Below, in pieces: positions 23,465 to 34,480 of a stretch of DNA of 64,000 nt. Position 1 is the stretch's first letter. Each line of letters begins with the position of its first letter. This stretch comes from Cokeromyces recurvatus (Eukaryota > Mucoromycota > Mucoromycetes > Mucorales > Mucoraceae). The notes beneath the pieces are model-generated. The model was not told where the DNA came from. It searched no databases and saw only the letters and a program-made list of their open reading frames with translations. The stretch lies in assembly GCF_025118155.1 (NCBI RefSeq), contig NW_026251418.1, forward strand, positions 186,001 through 250,000, given 5' to 3'. A program made the position numbers and the translations under genes.

Positions 23465-24087
23465 ACAAATGATAAAATATAGACAACAATACGTTGAATG
23501 CGCACCTTTGGATTGCCCGTCACAACTCAAACACAAGATAAAATAAAATTATGCCTTTAGTTTAAGCCAATAGGTAATTAAGGTCCTGTTACAACAAACC
23601 TTGCAAGCCAGTCCGCTCTCATTATGGCTCACTTTATGGCTCACTTTATAGCTCACTCTATGGCTCTCTGTTAGATTCGGAAATCCGTTTATGAGAGAAA
23701 CTGTGTCAAAGTTAACAGGTCCAAATAAAAGATGACTTTGTTAATCTTTACAAAACGTTTGTGTTTTATTTCATAAAAACACAATCGGGCAATAGAATAT
23801 ATTAATGAGTCACGGGACTTTTCCTTGCTTGAGCTTCAACTGATCATCGATTATACAACCGAATCCTGATCTGTTTCTATATCTTGACTATAAAACTTAC
23901 ACAAGTTTTCCTCAAAGCAAAGTAGTAATAAATCATATCATCTGTAAAATGATATCAGTGTTGAACACTTATACTGACCTCTGTTCTCAATCTAGATCAC
24001 ATATCGAAAATAACTGACATGTACATAAGTCTAACTGCATATAACAAAAGTAACATTCAACGCTTTGTTAATGTTTTTCCTATATGA
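23465..24087. other. Intergenic with short tandem repeat
   Basis: At about 23621-23670 four imperfect copies of a 12-13 bp unit (tatggctcactt) occur in tandem. The rest is AT-rich with no recognised gene; it precedes a transposase fragment and may include its decayed upstream part. Confidence 0.4.
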
Positions 24088-24409
24088 TTGAATAAACGTG
24101 CAGCAAATGAATGTACTTTGTCGATCTTGAATTCCTCAGAACTTCTTCGTGATGTCGTTGACCCTATCATTTTAGAAAGGGGTTATATACCAGTATACCT
24201 CCATCCATATTCGCCTGAACTCAATCCTATTGAAATGTTTTGGAAAGTGCTGAAGGATCGAGTTAGAAGAGAGAAATTAAAAGATACAGAAACAATTTTT
24301 TTCAAGAATAATTGAAGACAGTGAAGATGTTCCTATTGAACATATAGAAAACTTCATTCAGTACTCGATCAATGTAATCCCTAAATGCTTGAATAAAGAA
24401 CCTTTGTGA
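24088..24409 (+). pseudogene. Tc1/mariner-type DDE transposase, C-terminal fragment
   Basis: The frame includes DVVDPIILERGYIPVYLHPY followed by SPELNPIEMFWKVLKDRVRR. This is the third catalytic-acid region of the DDE_3 / Tc1 family. A frameshift near 24305 leads to the remaining C-terminus (IENFIQYSINVIPKCLNKEP) ending at 24409. The N-terminal helix-turn-helix and first two catalytic acids are not found upstream. The sequence after it (24420-24540, ending gcacagtactttgag) may be the transposon's 3' end. No matching left end was located. Confidence 0.8.
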
Positions 24410-24589
24410 TTGCTTTACTGTTTGGTTGAAATATTTCTAAAAAGTGGATAATTTATTTTCGAAAAGCTGGGCAATTTAGATTCAAAAAAGTGGGAGTAGC
24501 TTTCAAACATCTAGTAAATTGGGAGTGGAAGCACAGTACTTTGAGTAAAATCAGCTATTACGCGTACTTGTATTACCCCAGTTGTAAAA

Positions 24590-24638
<49 letters not shown>

Positions 24639-24741
24639 GAGTAGATATACTTAAAATATGCGTATAGACAGAATTATCATAAAAGTGCACTATATGTCCT
24701 ATTTTGATTATTTATCCTATTGAATTAAGTTACAAATCTTA

Positions 24742-25879
24742 CAACCATGGCACGTATGAATTACCTGCTTATACCGTAGATTATATCAGAAGTGTCATTA
24801 ATGGCGTAGGTTAGCATATAACAATAATTTTTGACAGTATCGCTCTCTTATCTCTTTTGAATACAATTTTCAGGAAACTATTGTAGAATTCAAAAAGAAT
24901 TTAAAAGCGAGTCCAGATGTTGATGGCAAAGAAGTAGAAACTTTTGATTTTCTTCAAAGTATTATTTTGTAGATGGTAATATTCAATTTAACTAAGGAGA
25001 GATTTCTGAATAGATTATAATATTTAGGGTCTCCTTTTTGTAGTCATAAATTGTATTTAACCAACCAAAAATTGGAATCAAGAGAAACAGTATTCAATGA
25101 TCTGCTTGTATTTCCATTTTTAAAATCGGTTTCAGAAGCAATGCCCCCAACTTGCAAGGCAGAGTTTGAAGAAGGAGAAACTCCTTTGATTGCTATGAAA
25201 AAGCAACTTAACGATGAGGATGGTACCACTCTATACTCTGCAGATGGTATTTTAAAGTTGTATGGTGTGAAAGACCTAGAGATCCTTCTTTTGGAGACCT
25301 CGTCGTTTTGCGGCTGCACCAGTAATGTCAAAATAGATTTTGACCATCACAAGGGACTTTTTGGTACGTTGGCGATGATTAAGACGATCGCATATATATA
25401 TTACTTTGGGTCTGTTGACACCTTCACGAAGATTAAGATCCTATTTACACATGCTGCAGGTACTTCATATTATATGTTATAATGTACTAGTCTAACAATA
25501 TTTTTTATTTTAAAAGGTACAATCATTTACCTCTGGAGCTTAAAGTATGTCAAGGATGGCCCCATTTATGAACTTTGGTTAGAAGGCTTTTTAAACATTG
25601 AACCTAAATTTGAAGACAGGTTCGAAATGTTGCCTAAAATGATAAACTTTTACTGAATGGTCAGAGTAAAATAAATGCTTATACTTCTAGACAAGAATTT
25701 ACTAAATATATATGAATATGTATGTATTTAATTATTAGAACTTGGTAGAAGAAACAGCAAATAATATTTGTACTCTTCGTGATGAACACACAAAGGAATT
25801 ACAGGACTGCATGTTTTCTTCTGGCTCTAATGAAAGCCTTATTTTCCTTCGTGAACCCTTCAATTACGAGTTTACATGA
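24742..25879 (+). pseudogene. Broken multi-exon gene of a lineage-restricted unknown family
   Basis: Several spliceable blocks can be read. The first (24742 onward) is YKSYNHGTYELPAYTVDYIR. The next begins after cag at 24874 (ETIVEFKKNLKASPDVDG). The main block (about 25029-25460) contains LYSADGILKLYGVKDLEILL and FDHHKGLFGTLAMIKTIAYI. Then comes YLWSLKYVKDGPIYELW, and the last block (about 25740-25879) has LVEETANNICTLRDEH. The frame is broken by TGA after NFY (about 25657), where a Trp codon would fit. To my knowledge such proteins are frequent in Mucorales genomes near transposons, with no named domain; that is recollection, not a search. The pattern ADG..DLEILLLETS loosely recalls a nuclease-like core, a weak inference. 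Confidence 0.5.
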
Positions 25880-26771
25880 AGATAATGATAAGAAGGGCAT
25901 GTGTAAGCTTGATCCTTTCTTTTGTAAATAAAATATATTTATTGTCTGCTTTTATGTATGTCTAATTATCTCCATGTGTCATAATGAAAGATTTTTCTAA
26001 ACATGTTGTATATATTTCTATAAAAATATGTACGATTATATATAAATCTGTTTCGAATCAGACAAATTACATAGTATTATTAAAATGAACAATGCTGTTG
26101 AAAGTACCCTTAACTATCATATACTTGATTATGTAGTTGGCGAAGAAATATGGCTTTTCTTTGGGCGATGAACAGCTGCTCTGAACTTTTAAGTTTATAG
26201 TACGATGCCGAAGAAACTTAGTTGCCGATTTCATTTATATCAACTCGCTTACATCGTACCTGAAAATATCAACTACGAAAAGTATGCGGCTTTAATTATT
26301 GGTGGTAAATATTTTACAATTAGTGATTATCTGGATTTTGATGCTTGAATAGGGGATTCACAGTCTGCAAAACTAGCAACCACTTCAGTTTAGAAGAATT
26401 TGGTATGCAAGATATTTTAAATTGTCAAATATAAATAAAGCCATAACTTTGATTCTTTTAGTCTCTCTAGGTTTTGTTATATCTTTATTGATGGTAAAAA
26501 AAGTAAATAAATATTACTACTGGTTAAACTAAAAGCTTTATCGTTATATTCCAAAAATTCTATTTTTCAAACGCAAATCACTGTATAGATTCTAATTCGA
26601 CCGAGCTTGTCAATTGGCTGTACAACAATCAATCGAATATTTGACGATACATCTTCTTTTTCCTCTTTCCTATCAAAAAGGGGGTTTTTTTTTTGTTCTA
26701 TATTTTTCCTTTATTTGATCTGACCCGGGCAATTTAATACCAAAGTGATTATGTGCTCAAATGAGGGGAGA

Positions 26772-26810
<39 letters not shown>

Positions 26811-27394
26811 CAGAATTTTATAAATACAAATATATTTAATCACATAGATTCTAACCTTAGTTTTTTGCGAAAGATACTTGAGAGCACCCATTATTTGACC
26901 GAGCATTAACCGACAAAATTAAATCTTGACTTTCGACAATTATAACCTTATTAACCGCCAATTTGATTTTTTTCTAACCGATGATTAATTTTTTTGTAAA
27001 CGACATTATCTGTATGATTTTAGTATTTAATTAGAAGAGAAAAAAAGCATAATTGAGTTAAATTGTCTTAATTTACAAGAATAGTAAATAATACTAATAT
27101 GTATAAACATATAAAAATGAAAGTGTATGAAGTTGGCTTTTTTCAGCTTTATAAAAATATATATATATTTTTATAAAAATAAATAAATATGTATAGTAAA
27201 TAACGAGTCGAAATTGACATAATTGACGAACCCTTCACTAAATCCGTTGTTTATTTATTTTATTTTAATTATTACTCTTTCATATTTATTTAACATATTT
27301 TATTTTATATTTTATTTTATTTTATATTTTATTTTATTTTATTTTATTTTTTTTGTCTCCTAAATAGCATTTCTTTATGCTTATTTGATAATTT
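25880..27394. other. Intergenic, with LINE 3' debris and TTTTA array
   Basis: AT-rich, no intact gene. It includes a LINE 3' end (separate entry) and a 37-nt T-run at 26774-26810. A degenerate TTTTA pentanucleotide array lies at about 27297-27351, immediately upstream of the MYND gene start, on its coding strand. Confidence 0.5.
26590..26773 (+). mobile_element. 5'-truncated LINE 3' end, second copy
   Basis: This segment (cctctttcctatcaaaaag, then tgacccgggcaatttaat and gattatgtgctcaaatg) is the same as the 3' UTR of the LINE tail at 49000-49160, in opposite orientation. It carries no coding sequence. Confidence 0.65.
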
Positions 27395-28885
27395 ATGCGT
27401 GAATCAAACTCTCGTCTTGTAGAAGTAAATAGAGCAGTGAGAGTGATTTCACAGGCAGAATACGATCGAAGAGCGCTAGATTGTACATCAGCACTACCTC
27501 TGTTAAATACCTTATTAAGTCTTAGTTATCAAGTGACTATTTCGCCTACTGTTCGCTCTATGTTAGTAATTGACGGTGGTCTAGAAAGAATAGTACATAT
27601 TTTAGTCAACTGCCGAAAGTTAGATCCACTCTCGATAAGAAAACGGCATACGGCACTTGAGTGTCTTTATAATATTTGTACCCGTGGTACAGAATTTATT
27701 CGAGTTCGTATGGTTGAAACGGGTGTCGCTGATTTAGCTCTTGCTGTGCTTTGGAAATCACTCATGCTTCTTTATAATATAAAACAGGGTAACTTGGATA
27801 AAGTAAAGGAGAAACAAATGGAGCAACAAGTGCTTGTGACGGCGCAACAAATGCAACACCAGTATGAACAACAATTGATTCAGGTACGACATCAGTTGTT
27901 GGATGAACAGGTATTGCAACAACGAGTACTTATGCAACTAATGAATCTACCGCGGGAGCATTTTCAGATATTACAAATGCATCTAGAGGAAATAGGGCAA
28001 GTAGAGATACAAGTAGAGCAGAATGCACAACAACTACTAATGCAATATAATGAACATGAAGTGCGTATTGCACAATTACGTGATCAGTTTTTGCACTTAC
28101 TCGAGATAAGAGAACAATCAGTAAATCAACGAATAATTCAACATCAGCAACGATTGGGTCGTTTTCAACAACAGTTACAAACAGGATTCCTACAGCATCC
28201 AATTAATCACGTTGGTATAACTCAGACTGTATCCTCCTTCAATGTTAATAATTCCTATTCAACTTTAGAAGAGCAGAGTCAAATCGAATCTACTTGTATA
28301 TCAAGACAACGTTCAACATTCATCAAACGTACTCCTCAAATGCAAAAGCCTAAAACAGCTTCCAATCTAACAGGAACAATGAATACTTTTTTACAAAATA
28401 TTTTAGACGATAAGTTATTTGGTCAAGAACAGCATGTATGTTTAGCTTTGCGAATGATTGCCTTTTTAACTAAGCATTTTTCAATCCGTAAGGTACTTCA
28501 TTCCAAATATGACCATAGTCTATTTGCTGTTGTTGAAAGATTTACGCATACGGATTATACTGATGAAATTAAAACATGGGCAAGAGCTATTTTATTACAT
28601 TTTTGTAAACGAGAAGGTTTAACAGACGGTCTAAGAAGGTGTGCTAATTTAGAATGTGATAAGTGGGAAAGCCATCCACGTGAATTTCTTAAATGCAATA
28701 ATTGGTATGATTGAATTCTTGTTTCATAAGAGCATTTTATGTATATATGTTTAAAATTTCTAATATATTTTAGTCGAAGAGTTAGATATTGTTCACAAAG
28801 CTGCCAGCAGAATGCATGGAAAGGAGGACATGAATTTTGGTGCTGTATAAGAATGAATTCTGAAGGATTTCTAATAAAATATTAA
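27395..28885 (+). CDS. MYND zinc-finger protein, samB/MUB1 family
   Basis: Two exons, 27395-28704 and 28774-28885, 473 aa. The N-terminus MRESNSRLVEVNRAVRVI and the armadillo-like segment with VRSMLVIDGGLERIVHIL and YNICTRGTEFIRVRMVETGV are typical of samB (Aspergillus) and MUB1 (yeast). MUB1 works with the ubiquitin ligase Ubr2 and E2 Rad6 on Rpn4 turnover; samB affects morphogenesis. The C-terminus holds a MYND finger whose cysteines span the intron: CANLECDKW, FLKC/NNC, YCSQSCQQNAW and HEFWC. In the middle (about residues 145-290) is a long Gln-rich coiled-coil-prone region. The encoded protein ends soon after the finger. The start agrees with family N-termini. Confidence 0.92.
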
Positions 28886-29029
28886 GAAAAGGAAAGGAAA
28901 GGAAAGAAAGAAGCCCCTTTGTGGGGCAAAAGCTTCCATACAATTATATCGATTAAAATAAAAATGTTTATTAATTAGTTTGATAGTGTAAAAAAAAAAA
29001 ATCTGCTATTGTTATTTTATGTGTATTAG

Positions 29030-30804
29030 TTAATTATTAAAATTCCCTAAAAACGACCTACGAACAATACTTGAACTAAGCTTAGCATTCGTAATGATAG
29101 GATAATAAATGGAAGGAGGACATTCCTTCAAGATACATTGAGCTACATTGGCGCCTGTTTCGGCGCCACTGAACCATGCACCTTGTAAGAAACCAAAATA
29201 ATGCGCAGACATGGCTTCTCCAGCAAACCAAACACGATTCTTTAAAGAAGCCTTCATATTAGCATGATGTTCATCCAACTCACCAATTGGCCAGTTTGAA
29301 TAACTCCCACGAAATAAAGGATTTGAACGCCATCGTGGAAACAAAAAATCAGTAGGTTCCGGGATATCGTCACCATACATCTGACGCAGTACTTGCATGA
29401 TTTCATCCTTAACATCATCATCCTTCATAGCTTCCACATGATATGACATGTCCTGTGTTACGGTTACAAAGAAAATATTACTTGTCGAATTTTCAGATAA
29501 GAAACCAGGAACGTTCAAATTTTGCCAAGCAGTATAATAGCCCCTTTGATCAGAGTCGGCCCATACAACAAATTGATTATCATCCCAGAATTTATATGGA
29601 AAATTTAAAAAAATCTTTGTATAAGTAGCCATATGAAACCCGTAAATTCCCTCTAATTTCCAAGAAGGTAAAGGAGGACTCCATTTGATATCTTTATGTT
29701 GAAGAACTCCAATACTAAATGTTGTAATTGCATAATCTGCTTTGATTATATCACCTTGTTTAGTATAAACAGTGACTCCCTTTTTGTCATACTTTATCTT
29801 CGTGACAATCGTATTTAATAGTAATCGAGAATCATTAGGTTTCAAAGCTTTTTTGGATTCCTCTAAAAAGATATATTTAAATCCACTATACATAAATACT
29901 AATGATTAGTCTATTTCATTTCTAATTAACTAATTCTTTTTTTTTCTCCCACACATATATTATTAGCTTATTGTAAACATATACAAATATAGTTACCGTG
30001 GATCAAGAACCATATTATCACCATCACTATCTGGGCCGAAGCCAGTGTAAGTCCAATTATCATTAACAGCAGTAAAAATAGTGGAAGAAAGTTCTGGTGT
30101 TTCACCCATTTCCCAATCCCATACATAGTATTCAATTGCATTATCAATTGAATCTCTAGGGTACCAGCCAGAAAGGTCTAAACCAGCTCTACCAGAAAGA
30201 TCTACTTGGTCCTTTTCAACTCTTTTCACTATATAGAAATGAAATTAATATATGCATGCAAAAGGAAGGGAGAGGGAAGGGGTAGAAAAAAGATCAACAT
30301 GATATACGTTACTAGCCATTTCAGTCATTGCATCATAGTCTTTGTACAATTGATTAAGTCTTTCAGTAGCATTGATCTTTCCTTTTGGACTATAAAACAC
30401 TACATCGTTACCATTTGTTACAGCAGTACGTAGTTTATACTTTAAAGCAAGTTGATTAATAGGATTCGTACCAAGACCTTGAACCCAATTACAGCCTAAT
30501 TCAACATTAACGTCTGCGAAAGGAGCATCTTGAGCTCGACCTGTATAAAAAATTCCCAACCAATTCAACCTTGAATTAATTATATTTTTTATTTTTCAAT
30601 AGTCATATTAAAAAACCTACCTCCTAAGACATCTCTGGCCTCAATCATCATAAAGTCCGTAATATTAGCAGCAGTTAAATTCAAGGCAGCACTGATACCA
30701 CTAACACCACCACCAAGGATAGCAACTTTAGTTCTATATGTTTTTGCATTTCCTAAATTGCAATATGATGCTAATAAGGGCAGTAGTAATAATAACTTAC
30801 GCAT
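29030..30804 (-). CDS. Secreted FAD-dependent amine (polyamine) oxidase
   Basis: Four exons: 30804-30621, 30540-30313, 30228-29997, 29885-29030; 1500 nt, 499 aa. The start MRKLLLLLPLLASYC is a signal peptide. It is followed at once by a Rossmann FAD-binding motif (VAILGGGVSGISAALNL, residues ~28-44) and the EARDVLGGR motif across the first intron. The middle includes NWVQGLGTNPINQLALKY, GFKYIF and TTFSIGVLQH. The C-terminus has WFAGEAMSAHYFGFLQGAW, the second FAD contact typical of amine oxidases, and GAETGANVA. The family oxidises polyamines or monoamines to aldehydes with H2O2; a secreted or vacuolar enzyme is inferred from the leader. At the second intron gtaacg at 30312 is the donor that keeps frame; the nearby gtatat would break it. 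Confidence 0.92.
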
Positions 30805-32970
30805 AAATATAATTTGTTAAATAAAGTAAAAAAAAAAAAAAAAAAAAAAAGGGGAGAGTCTAAACATCTTGAACTTTATACTTTTCTAATGGTTACACGT
30901 AATACAAGATAATACAGATGTCTACATTTGCAAAACCCTTATTATTTATTAAAAAAAAAAGGTTTACCAATAAATTCTACTCTTTTTGAACACTCCTCTA
31001 AGTTATCGTGGGGACACATGGCAGCTTCTGTATTCTAATATCCCACTTATCGTTTATATGAAATGCCCTATTAAAAAGTACTTGTCATAACTGCTTTTTT
31101 TTTGTGCCTGTCTGCGTAAGACAAATATTAATTGCAAATCATTTATACTGAAGTTGAACTATCAATGTTAAATAATATTTGTATCACTTTCTATCAATAT
31201 TTTTTTTATAAATACTATTATTATTAAGAATACATAAAAGATGCATAAAATATATAATGAAAGAAAGACATGGATAAGGGATACTATAAAATAAAGCAAG
31301 GGTTTTGTTAGAAGAGATATAAAGATGCTTCTTAAGTTGAACAAAATTACATATTAAAATGATGTCTAATGTTAAATGTATTTTTCTGTGTACAAATACA
31401 TAGAAAGAAGCTTTGCTTACTCTAAAGATATCAATGTTTAATTGTTATCTATATTCATGTTAACAAACAACAATCTTCATTAGTTAAGAATGTCTTTTAT
31501 CAATCATGATAGTTAAATTAGCACTTGAGAAGAGTGATTGTAACCAATTAGGCCAAAGCTAAAATATTATAGAACCTGAATTATGTAATTATAGATATGT
31601 GATCTTATTGACCGTTTATAATAGTGTCGAATGCCAGCAGGCTTTGCGTTAGATTACATTTGGTGAATAAAGCATTTCTTTCTGTGACTAAACACATGAT
31701 ATTGGTTTAGTCCTAGTCAGCCGATATGAAAGAAACTAGGAAACTTTGTAAGTAGCAGTAAATAATAGGAGTTTAGGATAATTAGATCAATCATTTATAA
31801 ACATATTAGCATAAGAAAGTGGAATCCTGTGGGAAGTCATTATTAGAGTTTAATAAATAAATAACTAAGTGAAATAAAAATACATAAATGAAGCATTCTT
31901 GATGGGAAAGAAGTTTGTTGAAATAAACCAAGTAGGACTATCAACTGATAATAATAAGTATAAATGATTATAAACTTGGAGACAACTAATTGTATGGGTT
32001 TTTGTGGGAAACTTAGGATATTCAATAAGGCCTTCTGTTTAAAGCATTGAATCCAAGATGTTCGATGTCACATGACCAGATATGTATGACATTACTTTTT
32101 GAATTAAACTGCTTTTTCAAGAATATCAAATTTGATATTGAATGTTATAAGGCAGTAACATCTCAAATAAAGACGCGTACTCTCTAAAGTATGGCTATAA
32201 GCACACTGTATCATAAGAATTGTCTATTAGATATTGAAGTATTAACGATTATTTAAACTGAACATTATCATAGATAGTTTGATATTATCCAATAAACTAT
32301 TCCAGAATTATGCTGACACTCTTATTCTTTGTAATAAGCAAAGCAATATAGCTTTTATAGATATTCGACTCAAAAATTCTACGAATGTAAGTTTAGATTC
32401 TTATGTTTAAACTTTTTGCATTTAGAATAGATAATAATACACATTTATCTCCCAAAAATATAAGAATTGAATAATCTAAACGCAATAATAATGCATGCGT
32501 GAACATAATAATAGGATATCATTTATTTAAAAATGTAACAACGTTGGTTTTTCGCAATACAAGCTTAAATGTACTTAGTGAATACATTGGTTATTACTCA
32601 ATTTGTTATATTAATTCTTAAAAAAAAAAACTATATACATATCTATATGCTTAACTAGAAAGATATAGATAAGAAAGGGAAATAAAGCGTGGTTTAGAGA
32701 GTATGTATCGTATCTTTAGTCTTCATTTCAGCAACACTAATAATTAAAACAAGCAAAAATTGATTCAGGTTTTGTAAAAAAAAAGAAAAGAAAAAAAAAG
32801 AAAAAAAAAATATTGGTATTCACATTTCTATATTTAATTATAAACCTTTATTTTATTCGGACTTCAAGCTTATTTTATTAGTCATTTTATTTGCTACCAT
32901 GTGAATTTTATATAGACTTCTTTTCCTCTTTTCCCTCCCCCCCTTTTTTTTTTTCATTTCATCCATAATT
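30805..32970. other. Long intergenic region, no gene seen
   Basis: About 2.2 kb between the divergent oxidase and enoyl-CoA isomerase genes. It has an A-run at 30829-30850 just upstream of the oxidase start and polypyrimidine stretches at 32920-32955 before the isomerase start. I see no open frame of substance, no RNA gene and no transposon match. Confidence 0.5.
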
Positions 32971-33895
32971 ATGTCGGAATTTCCAGTTTCACTTCCAAGT
33001 AAAGATCGTCATTTAATGACACTTTCACAAGAAGGACCATTATTTATTCTTCATCTACACCACAAGGACAATCGATTTACAACTGAATTTTGTCAAGCCA
33101 TTCTTAAAGCTCTTCAAATTGTGGAAGACTACTTTTTGGCTTGTGAAGAACCAGTTGATATGGCATTAGTTACACTCGGTAATGATAAAATCTATAGTAA
33201 TGGTTTAGATTTGATGCATGCTATAAGTTATCGACCTTTTATGGACGTATTCCTTTCTTTGCTCAAAAAACTGCTTACTTTCTGTATTCCAACTGTTGCT
33301 GCGATCAATGGGTAATTGGAGCATGTTTGTGCAACACCATATGCGTACTTATTAATTTATATATATATAGTCATGCCTTTGCTGGTGGTTGTATGTTAGC
33401 ATTAGCTCATGGTATATATTATGAACAAAAATGCATATACATATATATATATATATATATATCTAATTCAGATATAATCAGATTATCGAGTAATGAGATC
33501 AGATCGTGGCTATATGTGTATGAATGAAGTAGATCTTCCATCTCCACTTACACCTGGTATGTCAGGTCTCTTACGCTGTAAGATGTCACCTATAACATAT
33601 CGTGATATGATCATACAAGGTCATCGTTTCACGGCTCAAGAAGCTTTAGAACAGCATCTTGTTGATTTTATTTGTCCTAATGATCAGGTATTAAATAAAG
33701 CAAAAGAAATTGCTTTGAAATGGGCACCTAAGGCTAAGTCTGGCATTGTCTATAAACAACTTAAAGATGAGGTAAGTACATTAAATTTCAAAATTTTTTT
33801 TTATCACTATCTTAAATACGATCATTATATAGATGTACAGAGACACAGTTCATCTTTTAAGCGTACCTTATCATCAGCTTGCTCCTAAAATGTAA
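32971..33895 (+). CDS. Enoyl-CoA hydratase/isomerase family, likely delta3,delta2-enoyl-CoA isomerase
   Basis: Four exons: 32971-33311, 33371-33411, 33482-33771, 33833-33895; 735 nt, 244 aa. Exon 1 has FILHLHHKDNRFTTEF and ALVTLGNDKIYSNGLDL (oxyanion-hole half). The junction PTVAAINGHAFAGGCMLALA is the classic crotonase motif, followed by DYRVMRSDRGYMCMNEVDL. The Glu of NEVDL is the usual isomerase acid/base position. This form with MCMNEVDL matches plant and fungal peroxisomal enoyl-CoA isomerases, needed to beta-oxidise unsaturated fatty acids. The C-terminus is LAPKM, not a good peroxisomal targeting signal, so location is uncertain. Exon 2 is only 41 bp. The third acceptor is the ag at 33480-33481; an alternative ag nine bases upstream would break frame or change residues. 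Confidence 0.9.
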
Positions 33896-34396
33896 TGATG
33901 ACTGTTTTTTTTCCCCCTTATACTATTCATTAAACATATGCAGTATATATTTCTATTGTATCAAAATATATTTACTACTGAATTACTTATTGTAATTATT
34001 CTCTTTTTCTGTACCTTTTGAGGATAAACTTTAATAAGAATAGAAAAGAAAAAAAAATTCTATATTGTTTATTTTAAGTAAAGCTAAATAAATAATAGTT
34101 ACTTCGGTAGCATATAAACATATGATTTTTATATATGTGTATAAGTAAGTATATCTCGTATCCTTTGAATAAAGAATTTAACAATGATAAAAAGAAAAGG
34201 TACTTTATCTGTTTAGATTTTTATAATTCTTTAACATGGTTATAGTGCCTTGAATGACTTGTACTGAAACGAACAACTAATGATGGTAAAAATCTTGATT
34301 TGGAAGAATGGCCAATAATAACTTGATAAAATTACATTGATTGCATGGTACTTTGGAAGATTTGAATTAAAAATAGTAAAAAAAATACAGCTGGTG

Positions 34397-34454
<58 letters not shown>

Positions 34455-34480
34455 ATTATTATTTATTTACACAATCAGCC
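33896..34480. other. Intergenic, with 52-nt T-run
   Basis: AT-rich. An uninterrupted T-run of 52 nt (34400-34451) ends 29 bp before the start codon of the next gene, on its coding strand. No gene seen. Confidence 0.6.

Noticed and set aside
26141..26420. Possible small exons after the broken unknown gene
   Set aside because: Some spliceable short frames exist, but none connect to the family or show conserved text.
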